NCBI GenBank assembly: GCA_016209785.1
Contig: JACQVM010000024.1
Location: 1 to 5,676, forward strand
Source of the DNA: Candidatus Melainabacteria bacterium
Lineage (GTDB): Bacteria > Cyanobacteriota > Vampirovibrionia > Obscuribacterales > Obscuribacteraceae
Length of the DNA: 5,676 nucleotides
Direction of reading: 5' to 3'
The position numbers were made by a program, and so were the translations under genes. The notes under the pieces were generated by a model. It did no database searches and was not told where the DNA came from. It was given only the letters and a program-made list of their open reading frames with translations. Positions 1 through 5,676 of this stretch are shown here, piece after piece (position 1 is the first letter of the stretch; each line of letters begins with the position of its first letter).

Positions 1-1
1 C

Positions 2-2224
2 CTTTAGCTTGGTCGAGGCGTTAGCAAGAATTTGCATATGGTCACTGATAAACTGCCAGGCACGAGCTCCAGAAAGTGCCTCGACTCGGCGAACTCCAGA
101 GGCTATGCTTCCCTCAGAAACTATCTTAATGGGTCCAATTTCTCCTGTGCTGTGTACATGTGTGCCTCCACAAAACTCAAGGCTAAAATCACCCATCTTG
201 ACTACCCTGACAATGTCACCATATTTTTCACCGAACATGGCTATTGCACCAGTCTTTTTTGCTTCTTCTAGAGATATTTCCATGGTGGTGACCGGGTGGT
301 TTTGACGTACCCACTCATTCATCAAATGTTCTAGCTTGGCAATATTGCTGGCAGTAAGAGCGCGATCAAATGTAAAGTCAAAGCGCATGGTTTGAGGCCC
401 AACTTGCGAACCAGCTTGGACAACATGCTTGCCTAATAGCTCCCTTATGGCAGCATGAAAGAGGTGGGCAGTGCTGTGATGTAGGACGGTTGCTTGTCGC
501 CTGTCCTTATCTACCTGGGCAACCACTATGTTACCGGGTTCTAGGATGCCTGCCAATGCCTTGACCCTGTGAACGTGGAGTCCACCATGCTTTTTAGTAT
601 CCAATACCAAAAGCTTTGCTTGAGAATTAGAAAGAAGACCAGTGTCACCAACCTGCCCACCAGACTCAGCATAAAAAGGTGTCTTGTCTAAGACTACCTC
701 GGCATCGGAGCCTTCCTCCAAATGTTCCACGAGCTTGCCATTTTGGAGAAGGCCTATGACGCATCCATTACTTTCTGTTGTTTCATATCCTAAGAAACCT
801 GTATTACCGTGCTCTTTAAGTAGCTGGCCAACAGCTTCGTCGCCGGTGATAATAACATTGAATTTGCTTGCTGCTGAAGCTGTTTCATGCGCTGCCTTAG
901 CTTGGCTAAAACCTAGCATGTCTATTGTCTTGCCTTTCTCCTGGGCAATTTCCTGGGTCAGCTCGACAGGAAAGCCATAGGTGGCATAAAGATTAAAGGC
1001 AGCTTCTCCAGAAATGGTTGTTCCTTGCTCGTTAAGCAAGGTTTCGAGCAAGCTCATGCCACGGTCAACTGTACGGGCAAAGCGTTCTTCTTCGTCTTTT
1101 ACAACACTAGCAACAAGCTCTTCGGTGTCACGGAGCTCGCTGTAGTAGCTTCGATAAATATCTACTACCGTAGGAACTAGCTTATAAATAAATGGCTCAC
1201 TCAGCCCCAACAGCCGGCCAAAGCGTGAGGCCCGCCGGATGATAAAACGCAAAACATAGCCCCGGCCAATGTTGCTTGTGCGGACTCCATCGGCAACTAA
1301 GAATGTGACACAGCGGCTGTGGTCAGCAATGACTTTTAAATAAAGATCTCTGTTGGCTTCTGGACTACCTGTCTTGGCGAATTGTCCTGTGTACTTAACG
1401 TTGGCTAGATGGGCTGCTGCATCTAAAATTGGGTAAAGAAGATCAGTTTCGTAATTGTTGGACTTGTTCTGCAAAATGGTTGCCAGCCGCTCTAAACCTG
1501 CTCCTGTGTCGACATTCTTGCGCGCTAAAGGTGAAAAGTTGCCACATTCATCCTTAAATAGCTCCATGAACACTAGGTTCCAAAATTCCAGGTAGCGATC
1601 GCACTCACATATACCAATGCCGCACTGTCTAGGATCTGGATTACAGGCAAATTGAGAACCTCGATCGTAGTAAATTTCTGAACATGGACCACAGGGCCCA
1701 GTAGGTCCAGGTGGACCCCAGAAATTATCCTTGCGTGACATCTTGTGAATTCGCTTGGCTGGCACCCCTACCTTGTTGTGCCAGATTTCGTAAGAGTCTA
1801 TATCAGGTGGATTTAACTCATCGCCACTGAAGACTGTTACTGACAGTCGTTCTGGGTCAAGACCAAGCTCGACAGTAACAAACTCCCAGGCCCAAGGAAT
1901 AACCTCTTGTTTGAAATAATCCCCAAAACTAAAATTCCCTAGCATTTCAAAGAAAGTATGGTGTCGTGCTGTGCGACCAACCTTCTCGATATCCGAGTCC
2001 TTACCGCCAGCACGGGCAACCTTTTGTACTGTGACAACTCTAGGCGGATTAGGAGCAGGAGCATGTCCTAAAAAAATTGGTACAAACGGCACCATGCCAG
2101 CGGATGTCAAAAGAAGGGTTGGATTATCTGGAATAAGACTGGCGCTAGGAAGATGTAGGTGAGCTCGTTGGTCGCGAAAGTAAGCAACAAACTTCTCCCT
2201 AATCTCAGATCCGGTGAGTGCCAT
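2..2224 (-). CDS. alaS: Alanyl-tRNA synthetase (AlaRS), 3' end beyond the window
   Basis: This cytoplasmic enzyme charges tRNA(Ala) with alanine and hydrolyses mischarged Ser- and Gly-tRNA(Ala). I translated the minus strand from the ATG at 2224-2222 and found 741 open codons running off the left edge. Class II motif 2 is at residues 87-102 (RHHTFFEMLGNFSFGD). A glycine/cysteine-rich loop with GPTGPCGPCSE lies around 173-182, NVDTGAGLERL at 237-247, and the tRNA-recognition segment with DHSR at 301-304. The editing domain shows FYAESGGQ at 517-524. Its zinc ligands are present: HxxxH at H583/H587 and CGGTH at C685/H689, followed by a GVRRVEA stretch. Family members are about 870-880 residues, so roughly 130-140 residues, the C-Ala domain, are missing because of the window edge, not a mutation. 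A GGAG Shine-Dalgarno 6 bases upstream supports the start. Cysteines 194, 201, 206 and 208 form an extra possible metal site. Identification is secure. Confidence 0.98.
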   Translation of the reverse strand, partial: MALTGSEIREKFVAYFRDQRAHLHLPSASLIPDNPTLLLTSAGMVPFVPIFLGHAPAPNPPRVVTVQKVARAGGKDSDIEKVGRTARHHTFFEMLGNFSFGDYFKQEVIPWAWEFVTVELGLDPERLSVTVFSGDELNPPDIDSYEIWHNKVGVPAKRIHKMSRKDNFWGPPGPTGPCGPCSEIYYDRGSQFACNPDPRQCGIGICECDRYLEFWNLVFMELFKDECGNFSPLARKNVDTGAGLERLATILQNKSNNYETDLLYPILDAAAHLANVKYTGQFAKTGSPEANRDLYLKVIADHSRCVTFLVADGVRTSNIGRGYVLRFIIRRASRFGRLLGLSEPFIYKLVPTVVDIYRSYYSELRDTEELVASVVKDEEERFARTVDRGMSLLETLLNEQGTTISGEAAFNLYATYGFPVELTQEIAQEKGKTIDMLGFSQAKAAHETASAASKFNVIITGDEAVGQLLKEHGNTGFLGYETTESNGCVIGLLQNGKLVEHLEEGSDAEVVLDKTPFYAESGGQVGDTGLLSNSQAKLLVLDTKKHGGLHVHRVKALAGILEPGNIVVAQVDKDRRQATVLHHSTAHLFHAAIRELLGKHVVQAGSQVGPQTMRFDFTFDRALTASNIAKLEHLMNEWVRQNHPVTTMEISLEEAKKTGAIAMFGEKYGDIVRVVKMGDFSLEFCGGTHVHSTGEIGPIKIVSEGSIASGVRRVEALSGARAWQFISDHMQILANASTKLK

Positions 2225-2230
2225 AGTAAG

Positions 2231-2234
2231 CTCC
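2231..2234 (-). promoter_or_regulatory. Shine-Dalgarno of alaS
   Basis: On the minus strand the sequence reads GGAG, then six bases, then the alaS ATG. It is the clearest ribosome-binding site in the window and fixes the alaS start at 2224. Confidence 0.75.
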
Positions 2235-2241
2235 GTGTGAT

Positions 2242-2309
2242 GCACAATATGATGCTGGTTGCTGATTGTGTCCTTGATTTTTGCAGATTTCAGTATACCA
2301 GCACAATAT
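2242..2309. repeat. Repeated GCACAATAT elements around the predicted alaS start site
   Basis: The 9-mer GCACAATAT occurs on the plus strand at 2242-2250 and again at 2301-2309. Its core CACAAT also occurs inverted (ATTGTG) at 2265-2270, so 2243-2270 is an inverted repeat with 6 bp arms and a 16-base spacer. The three copies of the core lie on both sides of the predicted alaS transcription start near 2285. They could form an operator or a leader-RNA stem. E. coli AlaRS is known to repress its own gene through a palindrome flanking the start site; whether that applies here is inference. Confidence 0.4.
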
Positions 2310-2320
2310 AAGCCTAAAAG
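2292..2320 (-). promoter_or_regulatory. Predicted alaS promoter, extended -10 type
   Basis: Reading the minus strand, TGGTATACT at 2300-2292 is an extended -10 element (TG, one base, TATACT, five of six matches to TATAAT). The region 16-18 bases upstream is T-rich (TTTTAG or similar) and gives only a weak -35, which is usual for extended -10 promoters. Transcription would start near 2285 and give a leader of about 60 bases before the ATG. This is a sequence match only. Confidence 0.55.
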
Positions 2321-2374
2321 GCAGAAACTGTACTGCTTTTCACATTCAGGTCTTGCGTATGCCTAGGGAGTACT

Positions 2375-2443
2375 TATCTTTACAGTTAGATAGAGTTGTA
2401 ATCTTTCGGGCATAAGGATTATACGGGGTTCTATCTTTAGATA
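2375..2443. repeat. Two TATCT/AGATA inverted repeats upstream of the FHA gene
   Basis: The first inverted repeat spans 2375-2392 (TATCT, 8-base spacer, AGATA). The second spans 2432-2443 (TATCT, 2-base spacer, AGATA). Both begin with the shared 8-mer TATCTTTA, at 2375-2382 and 2432-2439. They bracket the candidate promoter at 2396-2425, an arrangement seen for paired operator sites. The arms are short and AT-rich, so chance is a real alternative. Confidence 0.35.
2396..2425 (+). promoter_or_regulatory. Possible promoter of the FHA-NADK-murT operon
   Basis: TTGTAA at 2396-2401 (four of six matches to TTGACA) and TATACG at 2420-2425 (four of six matches to TATAAT) are separated by 18 bases and point toward the FHA gene. 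Each box is imperfect. An alternative -35, TTTACA at 2379-2384, has no well-spaced -10. Some promoter is expected here because alaS is divergent, but this assignment is tentative. Confidence 0.3.
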
Positions 2444-2480
2444 AGCTGTGTGCTAACAAGGCAGGACAGCAAATAGGCAA

Positions 2481-2906
2481 ATGATTAAATCGGTTAATTT
2501 TTGCAAGCAGTGTGGCAAGAGTCTTCCTATTGGCTCTGTCTGTTCTTGCACGCTGACAGACCTTAATGCTATTAGGGAAGCCTCTCGACAGCATATAGTC
2601 GACATGCCTGCAGCACAGCTATTAGATGTGCGCAACCAGCGTGACTTTGAGATTGTCAGCCCTAGATGTAAGATTGGCCGCGACCCTACCAATCAGGTTG
2701 TCATTGATAACGATCCTTATATTTCCAGGTTTCATGCTTGGATTACTTTTGACAATGGAGAGTTTTTTGTTGAGGATTTAGAAAGTACTAACGGTACGCT
2801 CCTCAATGGAAGCCCATTGTTGCACCGAGCTCGCCTTGTAAACGGAGATCATTTGCGGGTTGGGCACACTGATCTTGGTTTTCATGTGGATAAGGGTATT
2901 TCTTGA
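2481..2906 (+). CDS. Small zinc-finger and FHA-domain protein
   Basis: This 141-residue soluble protein has two parts. The N-terminus carries a short zinc-ribbon-like cysteine set (C8, C11, C21, C23; CxxC then CxC). After a helical-looking linker (about 24-45), residues about 50-137 form a forkhead-associated domain, a phosphothreonine-peptide binding module. The FHA signature is complete: GR at 66-67, SRFH at 82-85, STNGT at 102-106, NG at 109-110, GD at 122-123 and G128. The conserved Arg, Ser and Asn that contact phosphothreonine in the family are therefore present. There is no signal peptide or membrane segment. The ATG at 2481 is preceded only by a weak purine stretch (ATAGGC). It is first in a same-strand run with the NAD kinase and murT, which suggests a regulatory adaptor role; its phosphorylated partner and kinase are not visible here. 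The domain call is firm, the role is unknown. Confidence 0.9.
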   Translation: MIKSVNFCKQCGKSLPIGSVCSCTLTDLNAIREASRQHIVDMPAAQLLDVRNQRDFEIVSPRCKIGRDPTNQVVIDNDPYISRFHAWITFDNGEFFVEDLESTNGTLLNGSPLLHRARLVNGDHLRVGHTDLGFHVDKGIS

Positions 2907-2951
2907 GTCTTGGATATCTGCTAATCTTCACTATCGATTCTGAAGTCCATA

Positions 2952-3881
2952 GTGGCAACCATAGGTCGAGGCCAGGTGAAGCTCCGTAGGGTACTTGTTG
3001 TTTTTAAAAAGTCAACCTTCCAGATTCAAGCACTGGAACATCGAGAGCCTCGGTTTCTCAAGCTGGTAGATGAAGGGCATGTTGCCGTAACGCGAGTAAA
3101 GGTTGCTCACAGTGAACACCAAGATACTTTAGAGTTGCTGCAAAAGGCTCTTACAGTCCGCAACATTGAATTTAAGTCCTGTGAGCGTGTTGAACTTCGT
3201 GGTGTGGTAAACGATGTTGACTTAGTCATTTCTGTAGGTGGAGATGGAACCTTTCTGGATGCCTCCCACTACGTGCATACAGTTCCTCTGTTAGGGGTAA
3301 ATTCATCGCGCTCGTCAAGCTTTGGTCACTTTTGTATAGCCAACGAGGCCAATATAGGAACAATTTTGGATGGAATTGTCTCAGATGAAATTAAGCCCTG
3401 TCAGTTGCTGAGGTTGGAACTTACCTTAAACGGTTCTACCTTGCCTGAGCTAGTTCTCAATGAGGTTTTAGTGTGCCACAGCAACCCTGCAGGGACAAGC
3501 CGTTACTTTTTAGAAGTAAGAGAGTGCCGGGAGGAGCAACGTTCGGGCGGAATCTGGATAGGACCGCCAGCAGGTTCTACAGGTGCGCTAAGAGCTGCAG
3601 GTGGGCAAGTTTTACCAATTACTGCTCAACAATACCAGTATGTAGTTCGCGAGCCAGGTCCACGACCTGATGAATCGTGGCAGTTAGTTGGTGGACTACT
3701 TAATCGGAGTGATAGTTTAAGGGTACTTTCGCAAATGCGGACAGGAACTCTCTTCATTGATGGACAGCATATTGACTATTGCTTTGCCTTAGGCGATGAG
3801 CTTGTTGTAAGTACAAGCAAACAAGATCTTGTTGCTTATGTTAAACCTGAAACCAACAACATTTTTGTAGAGCATAAGTAA
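2952..3881 (+). CDS. NAD kinase, divergent subfamily
   Basis: This cytoplasmic enzyme is predicted to phosphorylate NAD+ (possibly NADH) to NADP(H) using ATP or polyphosphate. In the 309-residue product the nucleotide-binding GGDGT motif is at 96-100, followed by LLGVNS at 113-118, and the NAD-contacting LNE at 169-171. The glycine-rich motif is GPPAGSTGALRAAGG at 204-218, where classical bacterial NAD kinases have a TPTGSTAY-type sequence. The C-terminal sheet region includes FIDGQ at 268-272 and GDEL at 281-284. Length is normal for the family (about 290-310). The GTG at 2952 has only a weak GAAG upstream. A second in-frame GTG at 2976 has GAGG at 2968-2971 and would start the protein at KLRRVLVVF, just before the Rossmann strand; it may be the true start. 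The gene follows the FHA gene by 45 bp and its TAA abuts the murT start. The family is confident; substrate preference (NAD+ versus NADH) is not readable from sequence. Confidence 0.9.
   Translation: MATIGRGQVKLRRVLVVFKKSTFQIQALEHREPRFLKLVDEGHVAVTRVKVAHSEHQDTLELLQKALTVRNIEFKSCERVELRGVVNDVDLVISVGGDGTFLDASHYVHTVPLLGVNSSRSSSFGHFCIANEANIGTILDGIVSDEIKPCQLLRLELTLNGSTLPELVLNEVLVCHSNPAGTSRYFLEVRECREEQRSGGIWIGPPAGSTGALRAAGGQVLPITAQQYQYVVREPGPRPDESWQLVGGLLNRSDSLRVLSQMRTGTLFIDGQHIDYCFALGDELVVSTSKQDLVAYVKPETNNIFVEHK
2968..2978 (+). promoter_or_regulatory. Alternative ribosome-binding site and GTG start for the NAD kinase
   Basis: GAGG at 2968-2971 lies four bases before an in-frame GTG at 2976-2978. It is a better match to a Shine-Dalgarno than anything before the GTG at 2952. 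Using it would remove eight N-terminal residues that belong to no recognisable part of the kinase fold. The spacing is a little short, so the choice remains open. Confidence 0.45.
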
Positions 3882-5252
3882 GTGAGCACCTCGGATATCT
3901 TAGCAATCATGGCAAGTCAAGCAACAGCTAAGGCCATAAGGACATTAGGCATTGGGCTAGGTTCAAATCTTCCTGGGCGATTAGCTCGCCATTTGTCGCC
4001 GAATGTGTTAAGTAGGCTGGTTGCCCAATGCCGACAGGGGACAATTGTTGTTTCTGGAACAAATGGCAAAAGTACAACTTCTGGGTTAATTCATTCAATT
4101 TTACAAAGGACTGGGCATAAGGTTGTTCATAATCGCCAGGGGGCTAATCTAGTAACTGGGATTACAGCGGCTGTTGTTGAGTGCAGTAGTTGGGATGGCA
4201 AACTTGACGTGGACTACTGCTTATTTGAGATAGATGAGGCAACACTACCTGTGGTTGCTTCTGAAGTTCAGTTCTCAGCGGTGGTGGTTACTAATCTTTT
4301 TAGAGACCAGCTTGATCGCTTTGGTGAGCTTGATACAACAGCTAAGCTAATTGGACAAGGCATTAGCTTGAGTTCTTGTCAAGCCATCTTAAATGCAGAT
4401 GATCCCAATGTAGCCCAACTTTCGCCCCAGTCCTCCCGGCTCTATTACGGAATTGAATCTCTTGCACTGGGCTCAGAAATGGTTACTTCCTTAGGACAAG
4501 TAGAGCTTGCTTACTGTGGACAGTGTGGTAGCGAATACAGTTATGATAGAAGATTTTATGGCCAGCTTGGCCATTATCGTTGTTTGTCGTGTGGTACTAC
4601 ACGTCAGAGTCCGCAAGTGGCAGCTTATGAAGTTAATGTCAAACCAGGTGGCTCAACCTTTGTGCTTAAGACACCTCTGGAAGAGATCACCATAGAGCTT
4701 TCATTGCCTGGACTGTTTAACGTCTACAATGCCCTAGCTGCTTCCGCAGTAGCTGTCTGGCTGAAGATACCTGGTGTAACTATTGCAGATGGCTTGCGAA
4801 ACTACATTACATTGTTTGGGCGCTCAGAACGTTTTAGTCTTGATGGTAAGCTGCTTGTTGTTCAACTAATAAAAAATCCAGCCGGCTGCTCGCAGGTAGT
4901 TGCATCTGTAGCACGGGACAACGTGGCCCGTGTGCTTATTGCCATCAACGACAATTTGGCTGATGGGCGGGATATCTCCTGGTTGTGGGATGCTGACTTT
5001 GAACAACTCAACGGTTGTACCAAAGAAATAGTTGTAAGCGGCCACCGTGCACACGATATGGCACTTAGACTAAAGTACGCTGGGTTCAATCCTAAACAAA
5101 TTACTGTTATACAAACCCTCAACGAGGCTCTGCGACATGCACTGAGAGCTACTCAAGCTGGCGAAACCCTTTGGATATTACCTACTTACACTTGTCTATT
5201 AGAACTGCAGAAAATATTCAAGTCTTTGGGCTATGCTCTTGCAGGAACATAG
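3882..5252 (+). CDS. murT: MurT, ligase subunit of lipid II isoglutaminyl synthase
   Basis: MurT is the Mur-ligase-like subunit that, with the glutaminase GatD, converts the alpha-carboxyl of D-Glu in lipid II to an amide (D-isoGln) at the cytoplasmic membrane face, using ATP and glutamine-derived ammonia. The 456-residue product has the P-loop GTNGKSTT at 59-66, the family motif NLFRDQLDRFGE at 138-149, and a Cys4 zinc ribbon (C212, C215, C234, C237) inserted in the Mur central domain. The C-terminal DUF1727-type domain contains KNPAG at 331-335, DNLADGRDISWLWD at 357-370, SGHRAHDMALRLKYAG at 386-401 and TYTCLLEL at 435-442. Length is typical (about 430-460). The GTG start directly follows the NAD kinase stop codon and has no strong Shine-Dalgarno, so translational coupling is likely. 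In known MurT/GatD complexes a MurT aspartate completes the GatD catalytic triad; the aspartates of 363-370 are candidates. Unusually, no gatD is adjacent on either side within the window. Confidence 0.93.
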   Translation: MSTSDILAIMASQATAKAIRTLGIGLGSNLPGRLARHLSPNVLSRLVAQCRQGTIVVSGTNGKSTTSGLIHSILQRTGHKVVHNRQGANLVTGITAAVVECSSWDGKLDVDYCLFEIDEATLPVVASEVQFSAVVVTNLFRDQLDRFGELDTTAKLIGQGISLSSCQAILNADDPNVAQLSPQSSRLYYGIESLALGSEMVTSLGQVELAYCGQCGSEYSYDRRFYGQLGHYRCLSCGTTRQSPQVAAYEVNVKPGGSTFVLKTPLEEITIELSLPGLFNVYNALAASAVAVWLKIPGVTIADGLRNYITLFGRSERFSLDGKLLVVQLIKNPAGCSQVVASVARDNVARVLIAINDNLADGRDISWLWDADFEQLNGCTKEIVVSGHRAHDMALRLKYAGFNPKQITVIQTLNEALRHALRATQAGETLWILPTYTCLLELQKIFKSLGYALAGT

Positions 5253-5275
5253 ACATGTTTCCTTGTCTTTACTTT
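5243..5275 (+). terminator. Possible terminator between murT and the TPR gene
   Basis: AGGAACAT at 5243-5250 can pair with ATGTTTCCT at 5255-5263 with one bulged T and a four-base loop. A broken T-rich run (TGTCTTTACTTTACT) follows. An overlapping alternative stem pairs AGACA at 5251-5255 with TGTCT at 5264-5268. The stem is AT-rich and overlaps the murT stop codon, so it is a weak rho-independent terminator at best, but a stop signal is expected where the two genes converge. Confidence 0.35.
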
Positions 5276-5676
5276 ACTGTGGCCTTTGTGAGACTAGCTA
5301 AACCATCCCGTGCAGGCTTTGAGTCAGGATTGATGTTCAGGGCTTTTTTGTATTGAGCTAGAGCTTCTGGCAACTTTCCTTGCCTCTTCAGAAACTCTGC
5401 ATATTCAACGTGTGCTGTAACGTCACGTGGATTAAGCTTAAGAGCTTGATTAAACTCCCGGTCGGCACTATCGAGGTCCCCTAAGTTTGCCAATGCCGAG
5501 GCCAGGCGACGATGAGCAGGGGCAAAGTCAGGGTAGACCTTAATAGCCTTACGTTGTTCTTCGGAGGCCTCCTTCCAGTTACCCTTGCGAGACAGCATCC
5601 AGCCTAGCCCGCTATGAGCATTGGGATGATTAGGTGACAGTTTCAGGGCACGTTTAAATGCAGCCATGGCACTGTC
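5269..5676 (-). CDS. TPR-repeat protein, 5' end beyond the window
   Basis: The visible 135 residues end at a TAA at 5271-5269 and stay open to the right edge. They consist of tetratricopeptide repeats, helical hairpins that act as protein-protein interaction scaffolds. Counting from the window edge there is the second helix of one repeat (through KLSPNHP), three complete 34-residue units beginning NAHSGLGW, PAHRRLAS and TAHVEYAE, each with the expected Gly, Ala and closing Pro positions, and a short capping helix (PARDGLASLTKATVK). The in-frame ATG at 5667 falls inside a repeat, so the true start almost certainly lies upstream outside the window, and an N-terminal domain, signal peptide or anchor cannot be judged. 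It converges on murT with a 16 bp gap and is not part of that operon. TPR identity is firm; the specific function is unknown. Confidence 0.9.
   Translation of the reverse strand, partial: DSAMAAFKRALKLSPNHPNAHSGLGWMLSRKGNWKEASEEQRKAIKVYPDFAPAHRRLASALANLGDLDSADREFNQALKLNPRDVTAHVEYAEFLKRQGKLPEALAQYKKALNINPDSKPARDGLASLTKATVK

Noticed and set aside
9..305. Plus-strand open frame of 98 codons (and an overlapping one of 79 codons at 32-271)
   Set aside because: Antisense to the AlaRS editing domain, whose minus-strand frame is continuous with all zinc ligands; the plus-strand products resemble no family.
684..980. Plus-strand open frame of 98 codons
   Set aside because: Lies opposite intact alaS and has no recognisable motif or ribosome-binding site; a shadow of the real gene.
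1971..2162. Plus-strand open frame of 63 codons
   Set aside because: Opposite the highly conserved AlaRS motif 2 region; open only because of codon constraints on the other strand.
2225..2300. T-box or other riboswitch in the alaS leader
   Set aside because: The predicted leader is only about 60 bases, lacks a recognisable T-box sequence and has no terminator hairpin before the ATG.
2346..2692. Minus-strand open frames of 82 and 79 codons across the intergenic region and the FHA gene
   Set aside because: They overlap the well-supported FHA coding sequence and the likely operon promoter, and their translations show no domain.
2926..2945. Five-bp stem CTTCA/TGAAG with a 10-base loop in the gap before the NAD kinase
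   Set aside because: Too short and without a T-tract for a terminator; it could cover the weak ribosome site of the 2952 start, but chance occurrence is likely.
4862..5122. Minus-strand open frames (86 and 62 codons) inside murT
   Set aside because: Antisense to the conserved C-terminal MurT motifs; no independent coding evidence.
5171..5356. Plus-strand open frame of 61 codons across the murT/TPR junction
   Set aside because: Overlaps the 3' end of murT out of frame and the TPR gene antisense; no motif.

Overview
The window is a compact bacterial chromosomal segment with four tightly packed loci and no mobile element, CRISPR array or RNA gene that I can see. From left to right it holds: alaS on the minus strand, cut off at its 3' end by the window edge; a 256 bp divergent intergenic region; a plus-strand run of three genes (a small zinc-finger plus FHA-domain protein, a divergent NAD kinase, and the lipid II amidation ligase subunit MurT); and, meeting murT tail to tail with 16 bp between the stop codons, a minus-strand TPR-repeat protein cut off at its 5' end by the window edge.

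The organism is a bacterium of moderate GC content that uses GTG starts freely. The AlaRS and MurT proteins are clearly bacterial. The combination of MurT (best known from Firmicutes and Actinobacteria), a non-classical NAD kinase with a GPPAGST motif, FHA and TPR proteins, and an AlaRS with a cysteine-rich insert and cyanobacteria-like stretches (for example the NNYETD region) would fit a non-photosynthetic lineage near Cyanobacteria (Melainabacteria/Vampirovibrionia type) or another deep-branching phylum. This is a weak inference from remembered family features; a phylogeny of AlaRS would settle it.

The plus-strand genes look like one operon. The FHA gene stops 45 bp before the NAD kinase GTG, and the NAD kinase stop codon abuts the murT GTG start with no intervening base, which suggests translational coupling. 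The NAD kinase makes NADP+, and hence NADPH, which MurB needs in peptidoglycan precursor synthesis. MurT, with a glutaminase partner GatD, amidates the D-Glu of lipid II. FHA domains read phosphothreonine. A phospho-signal input to cell-wall precursor amidation is therefore an attractive reading of the operon, but nothing in the sequence proves it. The partner gene gatD is not in the window, which is the main oddity.

The divergent intergenic region carries a good extended -10 promoter for alaS, a 9 bp direct repeat plus an inverted copy of its core around the predicted alaS start site, and two TATCT/AGATA inverted repeats on the FHA-gene side. No clear new defence or mobile system is present. 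The candidates for novelty are the FHA-NADK-MurT operon, the orphan MurT, and the unusual NAD kinase active-site motif.
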